Positions 50,754-59,566 of a stretch of DNA of 64,000 bases are shown here, piece after piece. The number at the start of each line of letters is the position of its first letter. The first letter of the stretch is position 1. The notes beneath the pieces were generated by a model. That model had not been told where the DNA came from and made no database searches. It saw only the letters and a list, made by a program, of their open reading frames with translations. The stretch spans positions 1 to 64,000 of the forward strand of contig JADFDS010000007.1 of assembly GCA_018262715.1 (NCBI GenBank), written 5' to 3'. A program made the translations under genes and the position numbers. This DNA is from Bacteroidota bacterium (GTDB taxonomy: Bacteria > Bacteroidota > Bacteroidia > Bacteroidales > VadinHA17).

Positions 50754-52586
50754 TCAGTTCATGGTATGGAATCCCCTTACCGGCCCGGGTGTGGTCTTGT
50801 GAAGATCAAACACTATTATTTCGTTTTCCCCGTTCCTGAGCCATGAAGCCGGACAGTAGAGCCGTGTCTGCGGACCGATCTCCCAGTATCTTCCCAGGTT
50901 ATGTCCGTTGACCCATACAAATCCCTTTACAAAATTGGTCATGTCAATAAAGGTGTCTGCTGTCTGATCGAGCTTCAGGGTGCCCCTGAAGAATACTCCG
51001 GGCCTGGTCATTTCAGCTCCGGCGGCCTCCAGCGATTCAACATAGCCGTCACTCATCGGGAAACCGCGCACCTCCCAGTTCATCAGCGTCATCCCGTTCA
51101 GTATCACACGGTCGGTTATTCCCTTGCGGTCAATCATTGAATGGGCAAAGTTGATTCTCCCCATCCCTTCGGTAAATATTTCCAGGAGCGGAAAATCTGA
51201 ATCTGCCTGAGGCAGCTCAATTGAATTGATTCCAAGTCGCCTGTCAAGTGTCCCGATGTATTTTCCGTCAAGAAAGACGGTGGCGTAGTCATGCAGGTCA
51301 ATTACTGTCATTTTGCCTCTCTTGTGGCCCGTCAGCCTGGTGCTGTAAAGCATGAATCCGTAATCCTGCCCGTATGCTTCAAACGGTTTTGGCTGAACTG
51401 ACAATACCGGTTCCGGCATGTTGTTCCATACAGAGGTGAATGGCACCAGATCAGTTTCCGGGAAAGACATTGCCGGTACCGGATCCGGTATTGCCGGCAG
51501 TTTTACTTTTTTAGGAAGGTATGAGCCGATCAGCTTTCTGAGGGCCATGTATTTCGGGGTTGCTCTTCCCTGCTCGTCTATTGGTGCATCATAGTCATAG
51601 CTGGTGAGGTCAGGCTCGTATCCCTTTCCTCCTGAGTTGGCCCCTGCCGTGAACCCGAAGTTTGTTCCTCCGTGTATGACATAAAAATTGAATGATTTCC
51701 GGTTATCCATGAGAAATCTGACTTCGCGCAGCAGATCTGCAGTGTCGGGCCTTGCCCAGTCCTCTCCCCAGTGGGTCAGCCATCCGGGGTATGTTTCGCT
51801 GGAGAAGACCGGGACTCCCGGATTCATTTTACGGGCCAGTTCAAAATCCTTCTCCGAGCTCCCGGAGTCGAGTCCCACGGCACAACCCGGAAGTGTTCCT
51901 GCCTCGAGCATGTATGTTGTGGGCCCGTCACCTGTGAAAAACGGGACGTCAATACCGCTCCGTTCCCATATCGCCTTCAGGGCGAAGAGGTAATTGCGGT
52001 CATTGCCGTAGCTTCCGTATTCATTTTCAATCTGGATCATCAGCACCGGACCTCCGCGTGTCACCAGGTAAGGGCGAAGCACATCAGCCAGCCGTGAGAT
52101 GTATCTTTCTGCTGCTCTCATATAGACCGGATCCATGCAGCGTACTTTTATGCCCGGAGTGCGAAGCAGGTAAGGAGGTATGCCCCCGAACTCCCATTCG
52201 GCGCAGACATATGGCCCGGGCCTGATGATGACCCACATTCCTTCATCGGCTGCTGTTGTGATGAACCTCGGGATATCACGATTGCCTGTACGGAAGTCAT
52301 AAATGCCCTCTTCGCTTTCATGGTGGTTCCAGAAGAGGTATGCGGAGATGGTGTTGCACCCCATTGCCTTTGCCATCCTGATCCTGTGTCTCCAGTATTC
52401 CTCAGGCACCCTTCCCGGGTGTATCTCACCGCTGATGATCCGGAACGGTTTCCCGTCAAGGAAGAACTCCTCGTTTCCCTGTGTAAAGGTATGCCCTGTC
52501 CCGCGTGGCTGCGCACTCAGCATGGCAGTCAGCATGAAGAATGCCAGAGCAAGTGCTGTACGACAAATCGCATGCTTGTCATTCAT
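50754..52586 (-). CDS. Glycoside hydrolase family 35 beta-galactosidase
   Basis: A 610-residue exported enzyme with a signal peptide (about 1-26). The GH35 TIM barrel starts with FRIISGEIHPGRVPEEYWRHRI; the acid/base Glu is in QIENEYGSYG, and the nucleophile Glu is in SSETYPGWLTHWGE. Beta-sandwich domains follow, including the NFVKGFVWVNGHNLGRYWEIGPQ segment typical of the C-terminal jelly roll. It releases terminal beta-galactose from glycans. It is convergent with pit (seven-base gap) and lies 37 bases beyond nrfA on the same strand. Confidence 0.94.
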   Translation of the reverse strand: MNDKHAICRTALALAFFMLTAMLSAQPRGTGHTFTQGNEEFFLDGKPFRIISGEIHPGRVPEEYWRHRIRMAKAMGCNTISAYLFWNHHESEEGIYDFRTGNRDIPRFITTAADEGMWVIIRPGPYVCAEWEFGGIPPYLLRTPGIKVRCMDPVYMRAAERYISRLADVLRPYLVTRGGPVLMIQIENEYGSYGNDRNYLFALKAIWERSGIDVPFFTGDGPTTYMLEAGTLPGCAVGLDSGSSEKDFELARKMNPGVPVFSSETYPGWLTHWGEDWARPDTADLLREVRFLMDNRKSFNFYVIHGGTNFGFTAGANSGGKGYEPDLTSYDYDAPIDEQGRATPKYMALRKLIGSYLPKKVKLPAIPDPVPAMSFPETDLVPFTSVWNNMPEPVLSVQPKPFEAYGQDYGFMLYSTRLTGHKRGKMTVIDLHDYATVFLDGKYIGTLDRRLGINSIELPQADSDFPLLEIFTEGMGRINFAHSMIDRKGITDRVILNGMTLMNWEVRGFPMSDGYVESLEAAGAEMTRPGVFFRGTLKLDQTADTFIDMTNFVKGFVWVNGHNLGRYWEIGPQTRLYCPASWLRNGENEIIVFDLHKTTPGPVRGFHTMN

Positions 52587-52623
52587 GACCTGTAAGATAT
52601 TTGTTTACAAAATGAAATGCTTC

Positions 52624-54087
52624 TCAGACTGCGCTCCTGTCCCACGTCGGGAGGATCTGGCTTTTAAAGGTCTCCTTTTCCTTTATGAGCGCATCCATGT
52701 CAAGGCCGATGGCTTTCTGTGCTCCGGCTTTGGATGATATATCCGGTACGATGACTTTATTGACACCCTTTGAAGCAAGGACCTTTGCCAGTTCAATCCT
52801 GGCTTCCAGTCCTTTCATGATACCGTTGCTGAGTATCGAGGCCACCTCAATGGGGGCATGGAAGGAGCCGCCGTGACTTGCTGCGCAGAAGTCCCATCTC
52901 CACTGCGATTGCCTGATCAGCGAGAGAACGGGTTTCATTGCAGCCTCATCTGCTCCCGCATCCCATGCTGCCTTTGCCTCATAATGGGCTGATACGAGTA
53001 TCTCCTCAAGGTAGTTTCTCAGGCTGGCTATTTTATCCTGCCTTTCATAGACATTGTTCATCAGTTCTTCCTCGCTCTGCCTGTGGCATACAGCGCAGGT
53101 TGACGAGATCATGTTGAGCGGGCTCTGCACGTGATGGCTGGTGTATTTCACACCGCCCTCGGCGACGAAAGGCATGTGACAGTCTGCGCAGGCGACTCCG
53201 CGCTGGCCGTGGATGCCCATTCTGAACAGTTCATAGTCAGGGTGCTGAGCCTTCAGCATCGGGGCCTTGCTGATGGAGTGGGTCCAGTCAGCGAACTGGT
53301 AGCTGTCATAATAACTTTCGATTTCGTCAACGGTCATTCCCTTGTCCCAGGGGAAAGTCAGGTATTTTCCCTCACCCTTGAAGTAATATTCCACATGGCA
53401 CTGGGCGCAGACGAGGCTGCGCATCTCCTGGTGGCCTGCCTCCTCAATCTTTTTGCCCTGCCTTTCGAAAGCCTCCCTGAGTGCCGGGCGGGTTATTGTC
53501 AGGGTCATGTTTTCCGGGTTGTGGCAGTCGGCACAACCTATTGAGTTCGTTATCTCCGGACCCAGAGAGGCCCAGGTGGCCTTGTAGAAGCTCTCTACGC
53601 CCATTTTTTCGATCATTCTGGGTACGTCAGGGCTTTTGCATGCCCAGCATGTTCCGGGCTGGGGGCCGGCATCAGGAGTCATGGGTGCCCCGGTGCGCAG
53701 TGTATTACGTATATCCTCCACAGCCCAGTAGTGGCCCCTTGCCTGGGAATAGTCCTTTGAGAATGCATACCCTGCCCAGAGCACCGCAAGCTCGGGGTCA
53801 GTGGCCAGCACATCCAGAGGTTTGCTGCCGGCATGCTTGCTCCGGAACGAGGTGTCAGAGGTCATGAGCCATGACTTGTATTCCCTGGGATAGAACTTGC
53901 CCCATACGGTGTTGTCTGACTCGAAAGGCTGAAGGTCAGTGGGCGGCCTGTATGCATATTTTGCTTCCGACCGTCGTTCAACGATGGAGGAGGCCAGCAT
54001 GCCCAGGAGGAACACGACAAGAGCGGTGGCGAGAAACAGGAGCCATCCTGCCCATGGCTTTTTGGATATGAATTCCGTGATTGACAT
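52624..54087 (-). CDS. nrfA: Ammonia-forming cytochrome c nitrite reductase NrfA
   Basis: A 487-residue pentahaem cytochrome that reduces nitrite to ammonium with six electrons. The catalytic haem uses the special motif CWACK (C147-K151) with Lys as ligand; the other four haem sites CxxCH start at C185, C227, C300 and C331. A single N-terminal hydrophobic segment (about 12-33) anchors or exports the protein. It lies 20 bases downstream of nrfH, with which it forms the menaquinol-linked NrfHA complex. The enzyme gives respiratory electron disposal or nitrite detoxification. Confidence 0.97.
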   Translation of the reverse strand: MSITEFISKKPWAGWLLFLATALVVFLLGMLASSIVERRSEAKYAYRPPTDLQPFESDNTVWGKFYPREYKSWLMTSDTSFRSKHAGSKPLDVLATDPELAVLWAGYAFSKDYSQARGHYWAVEDIRNTLRTGAPMTPDAGPQPGTCWACKSPDVPRMIEKMGVESFYKATWASLGPEITNSIGCADCHNPENMTLTITRPALREAFERQGKKIEEAGHQEMRSLVCAQCHVEYYFKGEGKYLTFPWDKGMTVDEIESYYDSYQFADWTHSISKAPMLKAQHPDYELFRMGIHGQRGVACADCHMPFVAEGGVKYTSHHVQSPLNMISSTCAVCHRQSEEELMNNVYERQDKIASLRNYLEEILVSAHYEAKAAWDAGADEAAMKPVLSLIRQSQWRWDFCAASHGGSFHAPIEVASILSNGIMKGLEARIELAKVLASKGVNKVIVPDISSKAGAQKAIGLDMDALIKEKETFKSQILPTWDRSAV

Positions 54088-54107
54088 AGGTTAGGTATTA
54101 ATAATTG

Positions 54108-54662
54108 TTACAGGTTGTCTTTCAGGGTTGGTGTTATGGCAAACTGCGTTGATGAGATGCTGTTGACCCTGTCATGCGGAGTATTGCGGTGACAGTCGAG
54201 ACAGTGCCTGTCGCGTCTTCCCTCCATTGCTTCAGGAGGTCTTCCGGGACCGTCACTGAAGAGAGACTCATGGCACCTGAGGCAGTTTTCCTGAACCACG
54301 CGTTTCCCGGGTTCCCTGATATAAATGGATTGCGGTTCGTTGCGCAGGGTAAAGATTGTAGCATGCCGGAGGCCGTCATTTGCCTTGAAATAGTATTTCC
54401 TGACGAAGCTGTCATGCGGCACATGGCATGCATTGCAGTCGGTAATACTCCGGTGCGAGCTGTGCGACCAGGTGGCGAACTGCGGGGTCATGATGTGGCA
54501 GTTGATGCACACCCTGGGATCATCAGAGAGATAGGAAGTGGCATTAGATATCTTCAGAAGATAAAACGCCAGACCTGTGAATGCTCCAAGGAGCATTATG
54601 ACAGGCAGTCGCCACTGTGGCGGAGGCGTGAAGAATCTGATCAGTTTGTTTGGTCTGCTCAT
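54108..54662 (-). CDS. nrfH: NrfH-type tetrahaem quinol dehydrogenase
   Basis: A 184-residue membrane-anchored cytochrome c of the NapC/NirT family that passes electrons from menaquinol to NrfA. One N-terminal helix (about 19-36) precedes four CxxCH haem sites at C52, C76, C127 and C154. Length is typical of NrfH. nrfA starts 20 bases downstream. The arginine decarboxylase gene lies 63 bases upstream on the same strand, so nrfHA may partly share its transcript; no TAnnTTTG box was found in that gap. Confidence 0.95.
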   Translation of the reverse strand: MSRPNKLIRFFTPPPQWRLPVIMLLGAFTGLAFYLLKISNATSYLSDDPRVCINCHIMTPQFATWSHSSHRSITDCNACHVPHDSFVRKYYFKANDGLRHATIFTLRNEPQSIYIREPGKRVVQENCLRCHESLFSDGPGRPPEAMEGRRDRHCLDCHRNTPHDRVNSISSTQFAITPTLKDNL

Positions 54663-54725
54663 GGCAGTGGCCTTTTTATCCGGTCAATTATAGATCGCAA
54701 CCTCCTCCCCGGTATGCCGGAAGGA

Positions 54726-55247
54726 TCAGATGAAATTAACGAAGCAGAGCGCCACAAGGGCAGTCCCGTACCTCTTGTCGATTGTCAGAGACTCCCTGAA
54801 GACGCTTGGTTCTCCCAGGTAATACTTTGAGAAGGTTCTGTCATGCAGGTCATGGAGAACAGTGTAGAGTCTCTCTTCAAGAGCCTCCATATCAAAGTAG
54901 CCGGCCAGTTCACAGACGAGGCCTCCGACCTTTTCCTCACAGGTATCATCCTTGTACATCCATGCGAAAATGACTCCGGCTGACACGTGTTCGCCGTAGT
55001 AACCGTTGGCTACTGCCATGATCGTACAGAGTTCGGAACCGTATGGGGGCATGTCAACTTCGTCAAGGGTCACCAGCTTTGCGGTTGCGGGCAGCACCGA
55101 AGAATAGTTCATAATGTTGTACTCCGATATACCTGCATCATGCAGCGCCATGTGATATGAACCGGGATGGATGGCATACTCGCTGCATCCTGAGCCCTGT
55201 GTTACGAAAAACTCGTTGGGAATTCTGTTTTGGGAGACTTTAACCAT
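54726..55247 (-). CDS. Pyruvoyl-dependent arginine decarboxylase
   Basis: A 173-residue proenzyme converting arginine to agmatine with CO2 release. It is cleaved by self-serinolysis at the motif NYSSVLP (residues 47-53), predicted between S49 and S50, leaving a pyruvoyl group on the new N-terminus. The surrounding ATAKLV, PPYGSELCTIMAVANGYYG and SAGVIFAW segments are conserved in the family. The ATG at 55247 follows AAAGG; an in-frame TTG at 55259 is less likely. A complete promoter lies at 55297-55330. Agmatinase at 11709-12572 would take the product to putrescine. Confidence 0.92.
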   Translation of the reverse strand: MVKVSQNRIPNEFFVTQGSGCSEYAIHPGSYHMALHDAGISEYNIMNYSSVLPATAKLVTLDEVDMPPYGSELCTIMAVANGYYGEHVSAGVIFAWMYKDDTCEEKVGGLVCELAGYFDMEALEERLYTVLHDLHDRTFSKYYLGEPSVFRESLTIDKRYGTALVALCFVNFI

Positions 55248-55296
55248 GTTGCCTTTCAATACTTTAGATTTATGCCAGTCATAAGACCGGTACAGG

Positions 55297-55330
55297 CAAA
55301 TATACCTAAAAATAAAAAATCAATGCAAAA
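55297..55330 (-). promoter_or_regulatory. Promoter of the arginine decarboxylase gene
   Basis: On the minus strand TTTTG (55330-55326), 21 bases, TATATTTG (55304-55297) match both Bacteroidota boxes at allowed spacing. It would give a leader of about 45 bases and might also serve nrfH and nrfA. Confidence 0.65.
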
Positions 55331-55344
55331 GGGATGTTTATATT

Positions 55345-56316
55345 TCAGATCCTTGCCATAGCGAGGACGAGAGAGTATATAATCACAGTTACGGTGATGT
55401 ACATTTTCCTGGCGGTATCAGGTTTCACTCCCGGGAAGCGGTATGTTATCGAGTTGTGCCTGCATGCTGCAAGACAGTCGCCGCAGAGAGTGCATGTAAG
55501 GCCGGGCCTGAGCCTGGCTATGTCGTCCGGGCTGAGTGCATCATAACGGCAGACGGATGAACAGAGCTGGCAGGAGATGCAGGTGGATTCAATTCTCATC
55601 CTGAACGGATTAATATGCTTCACGTAGCTAACAAGTGTGCCCACGGGACACCAGACAGTGCAGTGAATCATCTTTCCTCTCCGCCTTGAAATTAAGAGAA
55701 TGATGAGTATCCCTGTAACTCCCGTGCCAATGCCGGCTGCCAGCGCAAATCCCTGTCCTGCTCCGCTGATTCTCAGCAACAGTGCGACTGCAATTGCCAG
55801 TATCAGGAAGCTGTTTTTCAGTGCCAGCCTGTGGCCTGCAGGCCGGGAAGGTGCCTTTTTCCCTGCAACGGCCGAATCAATTGCTCCGAAATAGCAGTAC
55901 TGGCTGCACCATGCCGGACCTGAGAGAAGGACAGCGGAAAGAAAAATAAGTGTCATTACGGAAAGCTCTCCCCTGTAGAGAGGACCTGAAATTATGAGAG
56001 CCGGGACAGGCAGGTGCAATTCTCCGGTCATCAGGAAAAGCTTGTCTGCAAAGAGGCCCAGTGTCAGCTGGAGGAAGAAGACAGCCGAGAAGAGTGACCA
56101 GCTGAACCGTCTCCACCATCCTGATCTGGATGGCATAAGCATATTATACTCCATGACTGAAGCAAAGATTGCAATCCCGGCTATCTGAAGGTAACCGCCA
56201 CCCCTGAACAACCTCTCCAGGAGAAGCATCGGCCTTTCGGCCGCAAACTGCAATGGCAGCAGGAGAAGCACCACAATCAAGCCGGTCAGGGCCGGCAACA
56301 GATACCTTTTCTGCAT
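55345..56316 (-). CDS. NapH/MauN-like membrane 4Fe-4S ferredoxin
   Basis: A 323-residue inner-membrane protein with about six helices. The CTVWCPVG motif is followed by two 4Fe-4S sites, CISCQLCSSVC and CTLCGDCLAAC, and a closing helix (YITVTVIIYSLVLAMARI). The arrangement resembles NapH-type proteins that move electrons between quinols and periplasmic or cytoplasmic partners. Its partner is unknown; the nearby nrfHA genes are possible but separated by the decarboxylase gene. It is divergent from the LuxR-type regulator. Confidence 0.85.
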   Translation of the reverse strand: MQKRYLLPALTGLIVVLLLLPLQFAAERPMLLLERLFRGGGYLQIAGIAIFASVMEYNMLMPSRSGWWRRFSWSLFSAVFFLQLTLGLFADKLFLMTGELHLPVPALIISGPLYRGELSVMTLIFLSAVLLSGPAWCSQYCYFGAIDSAVAGKKAPSRPAGHRLALKNSFLILAIAVALLLRISGAGQGFALAAGIGTGVTGILIILLISRRRGKMIHCTVWCPVGTLVSYVKHINPFRMRIESTCISCQLCSSVCRYDALSPDDIARLRPGLTCTLCGDCLAACRHNSITYRFPGVKPDTARKMYITVTVIIYSLVLAMARI

Positions 56317-56332
56317 AGTTTTCTGACTCCCG

Positions 56333-56340
56333 CAAAAATA
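56333..56340 (-). promoter_or_regulatory. Candidate -7 promoter box for the NapH-like gene
   Basis: TATTTTTG on the minus strand matches TAnnTTTG exactly, 16 bases before the ATG at 56316. No well-spaced -33 TTG was found. Confidence 0.45.
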
Positions 56341-56404
56341 TTGAAAAAGACCAAAGAGGGAAGCTGCCGAAAAAAATATAAATTGGAGAACCTAAAAACA
56401 GGTT

Positions 56405-59302
56405 ATGATCAGGAGGTTGATTTCAGTAATATTTTTTCTCCTCCCCGCGGTATATGACGCAACAGCTGAGGTTCAGGAGATAGGGACGCCCTTCATAAGG
56501 AACTTCTCAAAGGCCGACTACCGGGCCAGCACCCAGAACTGGGCTGTGGCACAGGATGCAAGGGGATTCATGTATTTTGCCAATAATGACGGGCTCCTGG
56601 TTTATGACGGGGTTCAGTGGCACCTTTACCAGATGCCCAACCACTCAATGGTCAGGTCAATTCTGATGGGGGCAAAGGGTGAAGTATTCATTGGAGCCTA
56701 TAATGACCTCGGAAAAATGGTGCCTGATGCCGGCGGCAATCTGTCATTCCATTCCTTCAGGGAACAGATTCCTGAGGAATACAGGAATTTTGACGATGTT
56801 TGGAACATCTGCACCTTCCGCGACAAAACAGTATTCCAGTCATATTATGCAGCCTATTTTTACCGTGACGGAACACCAATGACAGTTGTGGCGGCACCGT
56901 CACGGTTCCAGAATTCATACAGTGTCAGAGGCCGGCTGCTGTTCAATGATACCGGAAACGGACTTATGGAGTTCGACGGAACCCGGCTTGTCAGACTCCC
57001 CGGATGCGAGTCCCTGACCGGAATGGATATATGGTCAATACTCCCTTACGGATCCGGGAATGAGATTCTGATCTGCACCCTGGGAAACGGTTTGTTTATT
57101 CATGACGGAGTGAAGCTTCGAAAGTGGGACGAAACACTCGGCAGGATTCTGAGCCGTGACCAGGTGTTCAGCGCTACAATGATATATGATGATTATTACG
57201 TGATCGGCACAATCCTTAACGGCGTGATGATCATTGACCGTGAGGGAAAAATTGTTCAGCACATCAACAGGAAGAAGGGGCTGCAAAACAACACGGTACT
57301 TGACCTGTTCACCGACAGGAACGGCAATCTGTGGCTGGCCCTTGACAACGGCATTGACTACGTGACTGTTAATTCCCCCATTACCTTTATCCGCAGTTCT
57401 GAAGGCTTTGGCGCCGGCTATGCCTCAGTTATCCATGAGGGTAAGCTTTACCTCGGAACCAACCAGGGACTATATGTAAGAAACTGGTCGGAGAGGGAAA
57501 CAGGAGACGATTTCAGGATGATACCCGGAACCTACGGGCAGGTGTGGTACCTGGGAGTACATAACGGTGAACTGCTGTGCGGGCATAATAACGGCACCTA
57601 CCTGATTTCAGGAGAAAAGGCTGACCTGATCAGCCGCATCCCCGGCGGATGGAAATACATGGAACTGAAAAACCACCCAGGATACCTGATAGGAGGCACA
57701 TACAGCGGAATGATACTTTTCCGGTGGGAGCAGGGCACGTGGAAATTCGTCAGGCAGATACCGGGTATGACCGAGTCTTTCAGGGTTTTCGAGGAGGACA
57801 GGCAGGGGGAGATATGGATGAGTCACGGATTCAAGGGGATATTCAGGGTAAAGCTCTCGGCTGATCTCGATTCGGTGACCGGTGTCAGATTCTATGATTC
57901 TTCAGATGGTCTGCCCTCGGATTTCTATCTTGGCATTTTTCGTGTCCTGGGGCAGCTCGTTGTTGTGTCAGAGACTGAGATCTATGAATATTCGCCTGAG
58001 GCAGACCGGTTTGTCAGGTCAACCTACTTCAACCAGCTTTTCAATCCCCTGGTGGCAGTCTCATATCTCCGTGAAGATAAAGAGGGTAACATATGGTATG
58101 TGGCAAAGAACAGGGCAGGGGTGTTCAGGCTGAAGGAGGATCATTCATATGAGCATGTCGCCACTCCTTTTCTTCTCCTCTCTGGCAGGTTCATTCACGG
58201 GTTTGAGTCTTTCTACCCATATTCCCCGGAGCATGTGATCATTGGCACGGAAGATGGGTTTGCCCACTATTCATCGCGCACCTCTTCACTCGGGTATGAA
58301 GGATTTTCGGTGTACATAACCCTCGGGGAGGCGTTGCATCACGACTCGGTGTTTTATTATGGCCGTACTCCCTCGTCTGCAGATCAGGAGATAAGCTACA
58401 GGTTCAGATATGCTCACAACAACATCCGGTTCATGTTTGCTTCGCCGGTCTATGACAATGCCGGAAATACCGAATACAGTTACAGGCTGGGAGGGTATGA
58501 TGACAGGTGGTCTGACTGGAGCCGTACCTATTATAAGGAGTATTCCAATCTTCCCGACGGAAAGTTCACCTTCCATGTCAGAGCGAGGAATCAGCTCGGA
58601 ATAGAGAGCAAGCCTGACTCACTTGACTTTGTGATAGAGCATCCCTGGTATAAGTCGCCTGTGGCAATTCTTGCCTATGTCATTGCAGGGATGATCCTTG
58701 TGCTGCTCCTTGCCCGTTTTATCACCTGGAGGATAGAACTCTCAAGGAGGAATGAGAGGATGAAGAACAGTCGTATCTACGAGGAGAAGGAACAGGAATA
58801 TAAAAGGCAGGCGCTGGAGTCCGAGAAGGAGATTATCAGGATCAGGAATGAAAAGCTTCAGGCTGAGATGATACTTCGTGACAAAGAACTTGCTAACCAG
58901 GCCATGAGCCTTGTGCGTAAAAATGAATTTCTCAACCAGATCAAGGACGAGCTAAGGAATGTGATCAATGGTTGCAATGACAGGTCTGCCGGCAGCAAGG
59001 TTTCCGAGATTCTGCAGCGTATAGACCGAGAGGTTGACAACAATAAGCAGAGAGAGATATTTGAAAGTGCCTTTGATGAGGTACACGAGGAGTTTCTTCA
59101 GGGTGTAAAAACAAAATATCCCGAGCTGACTCCTACCGAACTGAGGCTGTGTGCCTACCTCAAAATGAATCTCCCAACCAAGGAGATTGCCCCTCTGCTT
59201 AATATATCAGTAAGAGGTGTTGAGATCTGCAGGTACAGGATCAGGAAAAAAATGGGCATTACCAGGGACGTAAACCTCACGACCCATCTTCTCAGCATCT
59301 GA
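56405..59302 (+). CDS. Transmembrane propeller/Y_Y_Y sensor with LuxR-type DNA-binding domain
   Basis: A 965-residue one-component regulator. After a signal peptide come two-component-regulator-propeller repeats (about 30-640, with NDGLLVYDG, RNGNLWLALDNGIDYV and GNIWYVAKNRAGVFRL), a Y_Y_Y domain (about 655-740), a membrane helix (751-774), a long coiled coil (about 775-880) and a C-terminal LuxR/GerE helix-turn-helix (905-965, LTPTELRLCAYLKMNLPTKEIAPLLNIS). No kinase or receiver domain is present, unlike hybrid two-component systems. It presumably senses an extracytoplasmic ligand and binds DNA while in the membrane. susC and susD follow on the same strand, probable targets. Confidence 0.92.
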   Translation: MIRRLISVIFFLLPAVYDATAEVQEIGTPFIRNFSKADYRASTQNWAVAQDARGFMYFANNDGLLVYDGVQWHLYQMPNHSMVRSILMGAKGEVFIGAYNDLGKMVPDAGGNLSFHSFREQIPEEYRNFDDVWNICTFRDKTVFQSYYAAYFYRDGTPMTVVAAPSRFQNSYSVRGRLLFNDTGNGLMEFDGTRLVRLPGCESLTGMDIWSILPYGSGNEILICTLGNGLFIHDGVKLRKWDETLGRILSRDQVFSATMIYDDYYVIGTILNGVMIIDREGKIVQHINRKKGLQNNTVLDLFTDRNGNLWLALDNGIDYVTVNSPITFIRSSEGFGAGYASVIHEGKLYLGTNQGLYVRNWSERETGDDFRMIPGTYGQVWYLGVHNGELLCGHNNGTYLISGEKADLISRIPGGWKYMELKNHPGYLIGGTYSGMILFRWEQGTWKFVRQIPGMTESFRVFEEDRQGEIWMSHGFKGIFRVKLSADLDSVTGVRFYDSSDGLPSDFYLGIFRVLGQLVVVSETEIYEYSPEADRFVRSTYFNQLFNPLVAVSYLREDKEGNIWYVAKNRAGVFRLKEDHSYEHVATPFLLLSGRFIHGFESFYPYSPEHVIIGTEDGFAHYSSRTSSLGYEGFSVYITLGEALHHDSVFYYGRTPSSADQEISYRFRYAHNNIRFMFASPVYDNAGNTEYSYRLGGYDDRWSDWSRTYYKEYSNLPDGKFTFHVRARNQLGIESKPDSLDFVIEHPWYKSPVAILAYVIAGMILVLLLARFITWRIELSRRNERMKNSRIYEEKEQEYKRQALESEKEIIRIRNEKLQAEMILRDKELANQAMSLVRKNEFLNQIKDELRNVINGCNDRSAGSKVSEILQRIDREVDNNKQREIFESAFDEVHEEFLQGVKTKYPELTPTELRLCAYLKMNLPTKEIAPLLNISVRGVEICRYRIRKKMGITRDVNLTTHLLSI

Positions 59303-59338
59303 AAAAACAAGGTTTTGTAGTATCACTTCCGGCGATTG

Positions 59339-59353
59339 GTGTATTTTATACAC
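59339..59353. promoter_or_regulatory. Perfect palindrome upstream of susC
   Basis: GTGTATTTTATACAC has six-base arms GTGTAT/ATACAC around three T residues. It shares the word TGTATT with the three direct repeats at 59401-59443, so both may be bound by one regulator. It is too AT-rich and lacks a T tail, so it is not a convincing terminator. Confidence 0.5.
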
Positions 59354-59400
59354 TCAATAACTATTTTCTATATTTCAGAAAAACAGCATTATAAGTTTTT

Positions 59401-59443
59401 ATTGATGTATTATTGATGTATTTAAAAATTATCACTGATGTAT
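59401..59443 (+). promoter_or_regulatory. Three helically phased direct repeats before susC
   Basis: ATTGATGTAT occurs at 59401-59410 and 59412-59421, and ACTGATGTAT at 59434-59443. The start-to-start distances are 11 and 22 bases, one and two turns of DNA, so all copies face the same side. The last copy runs into the -7 box. This is the layout of an activator binding site; the adjacent LuxR-type protein is the obvious candidate. Confidence 0.55.
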
Positions 59444-59448
59444 TTTTG
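59441..59448 (+). promoter_or_regulatory. Candidate -7 promoter box for susC
   Basis: TATTTTTG matches TAnnTTTG exactly. It gives a leader of about 115 bases, which contains a small hairpin GATGGT/ACCATC at 59508-59525. No -33 TTG at standard spacing exists, consistent with dependence on an activator. Confidence 0.5.
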
Positions 59449-59566
59449 AAGTAAAGCATGGCAGGTGCTAATCAATTTCACTTTCTTAACTTGGTACTCT
59501 GCAATCTGATGGTTTTCGGACCATCTGATAACCTGATAAACCAAACTCTAAAACTCAACAAGATTT

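Noticed and set aside
59508-59525. Hairpin GATGGT/ACCATC in the susC leader considered as a riboswitch or terminator
   Set aside because: A six-pair stem with no T run and no conserved core is too weak to call.
59303-59566. Gap before susC searched for a tRNA or small RNA gene
   Set aside because: No cloverleaf or strong terminator hairpin was seen; only repeats, a -7 box and one six-pair hairpin in the leader.
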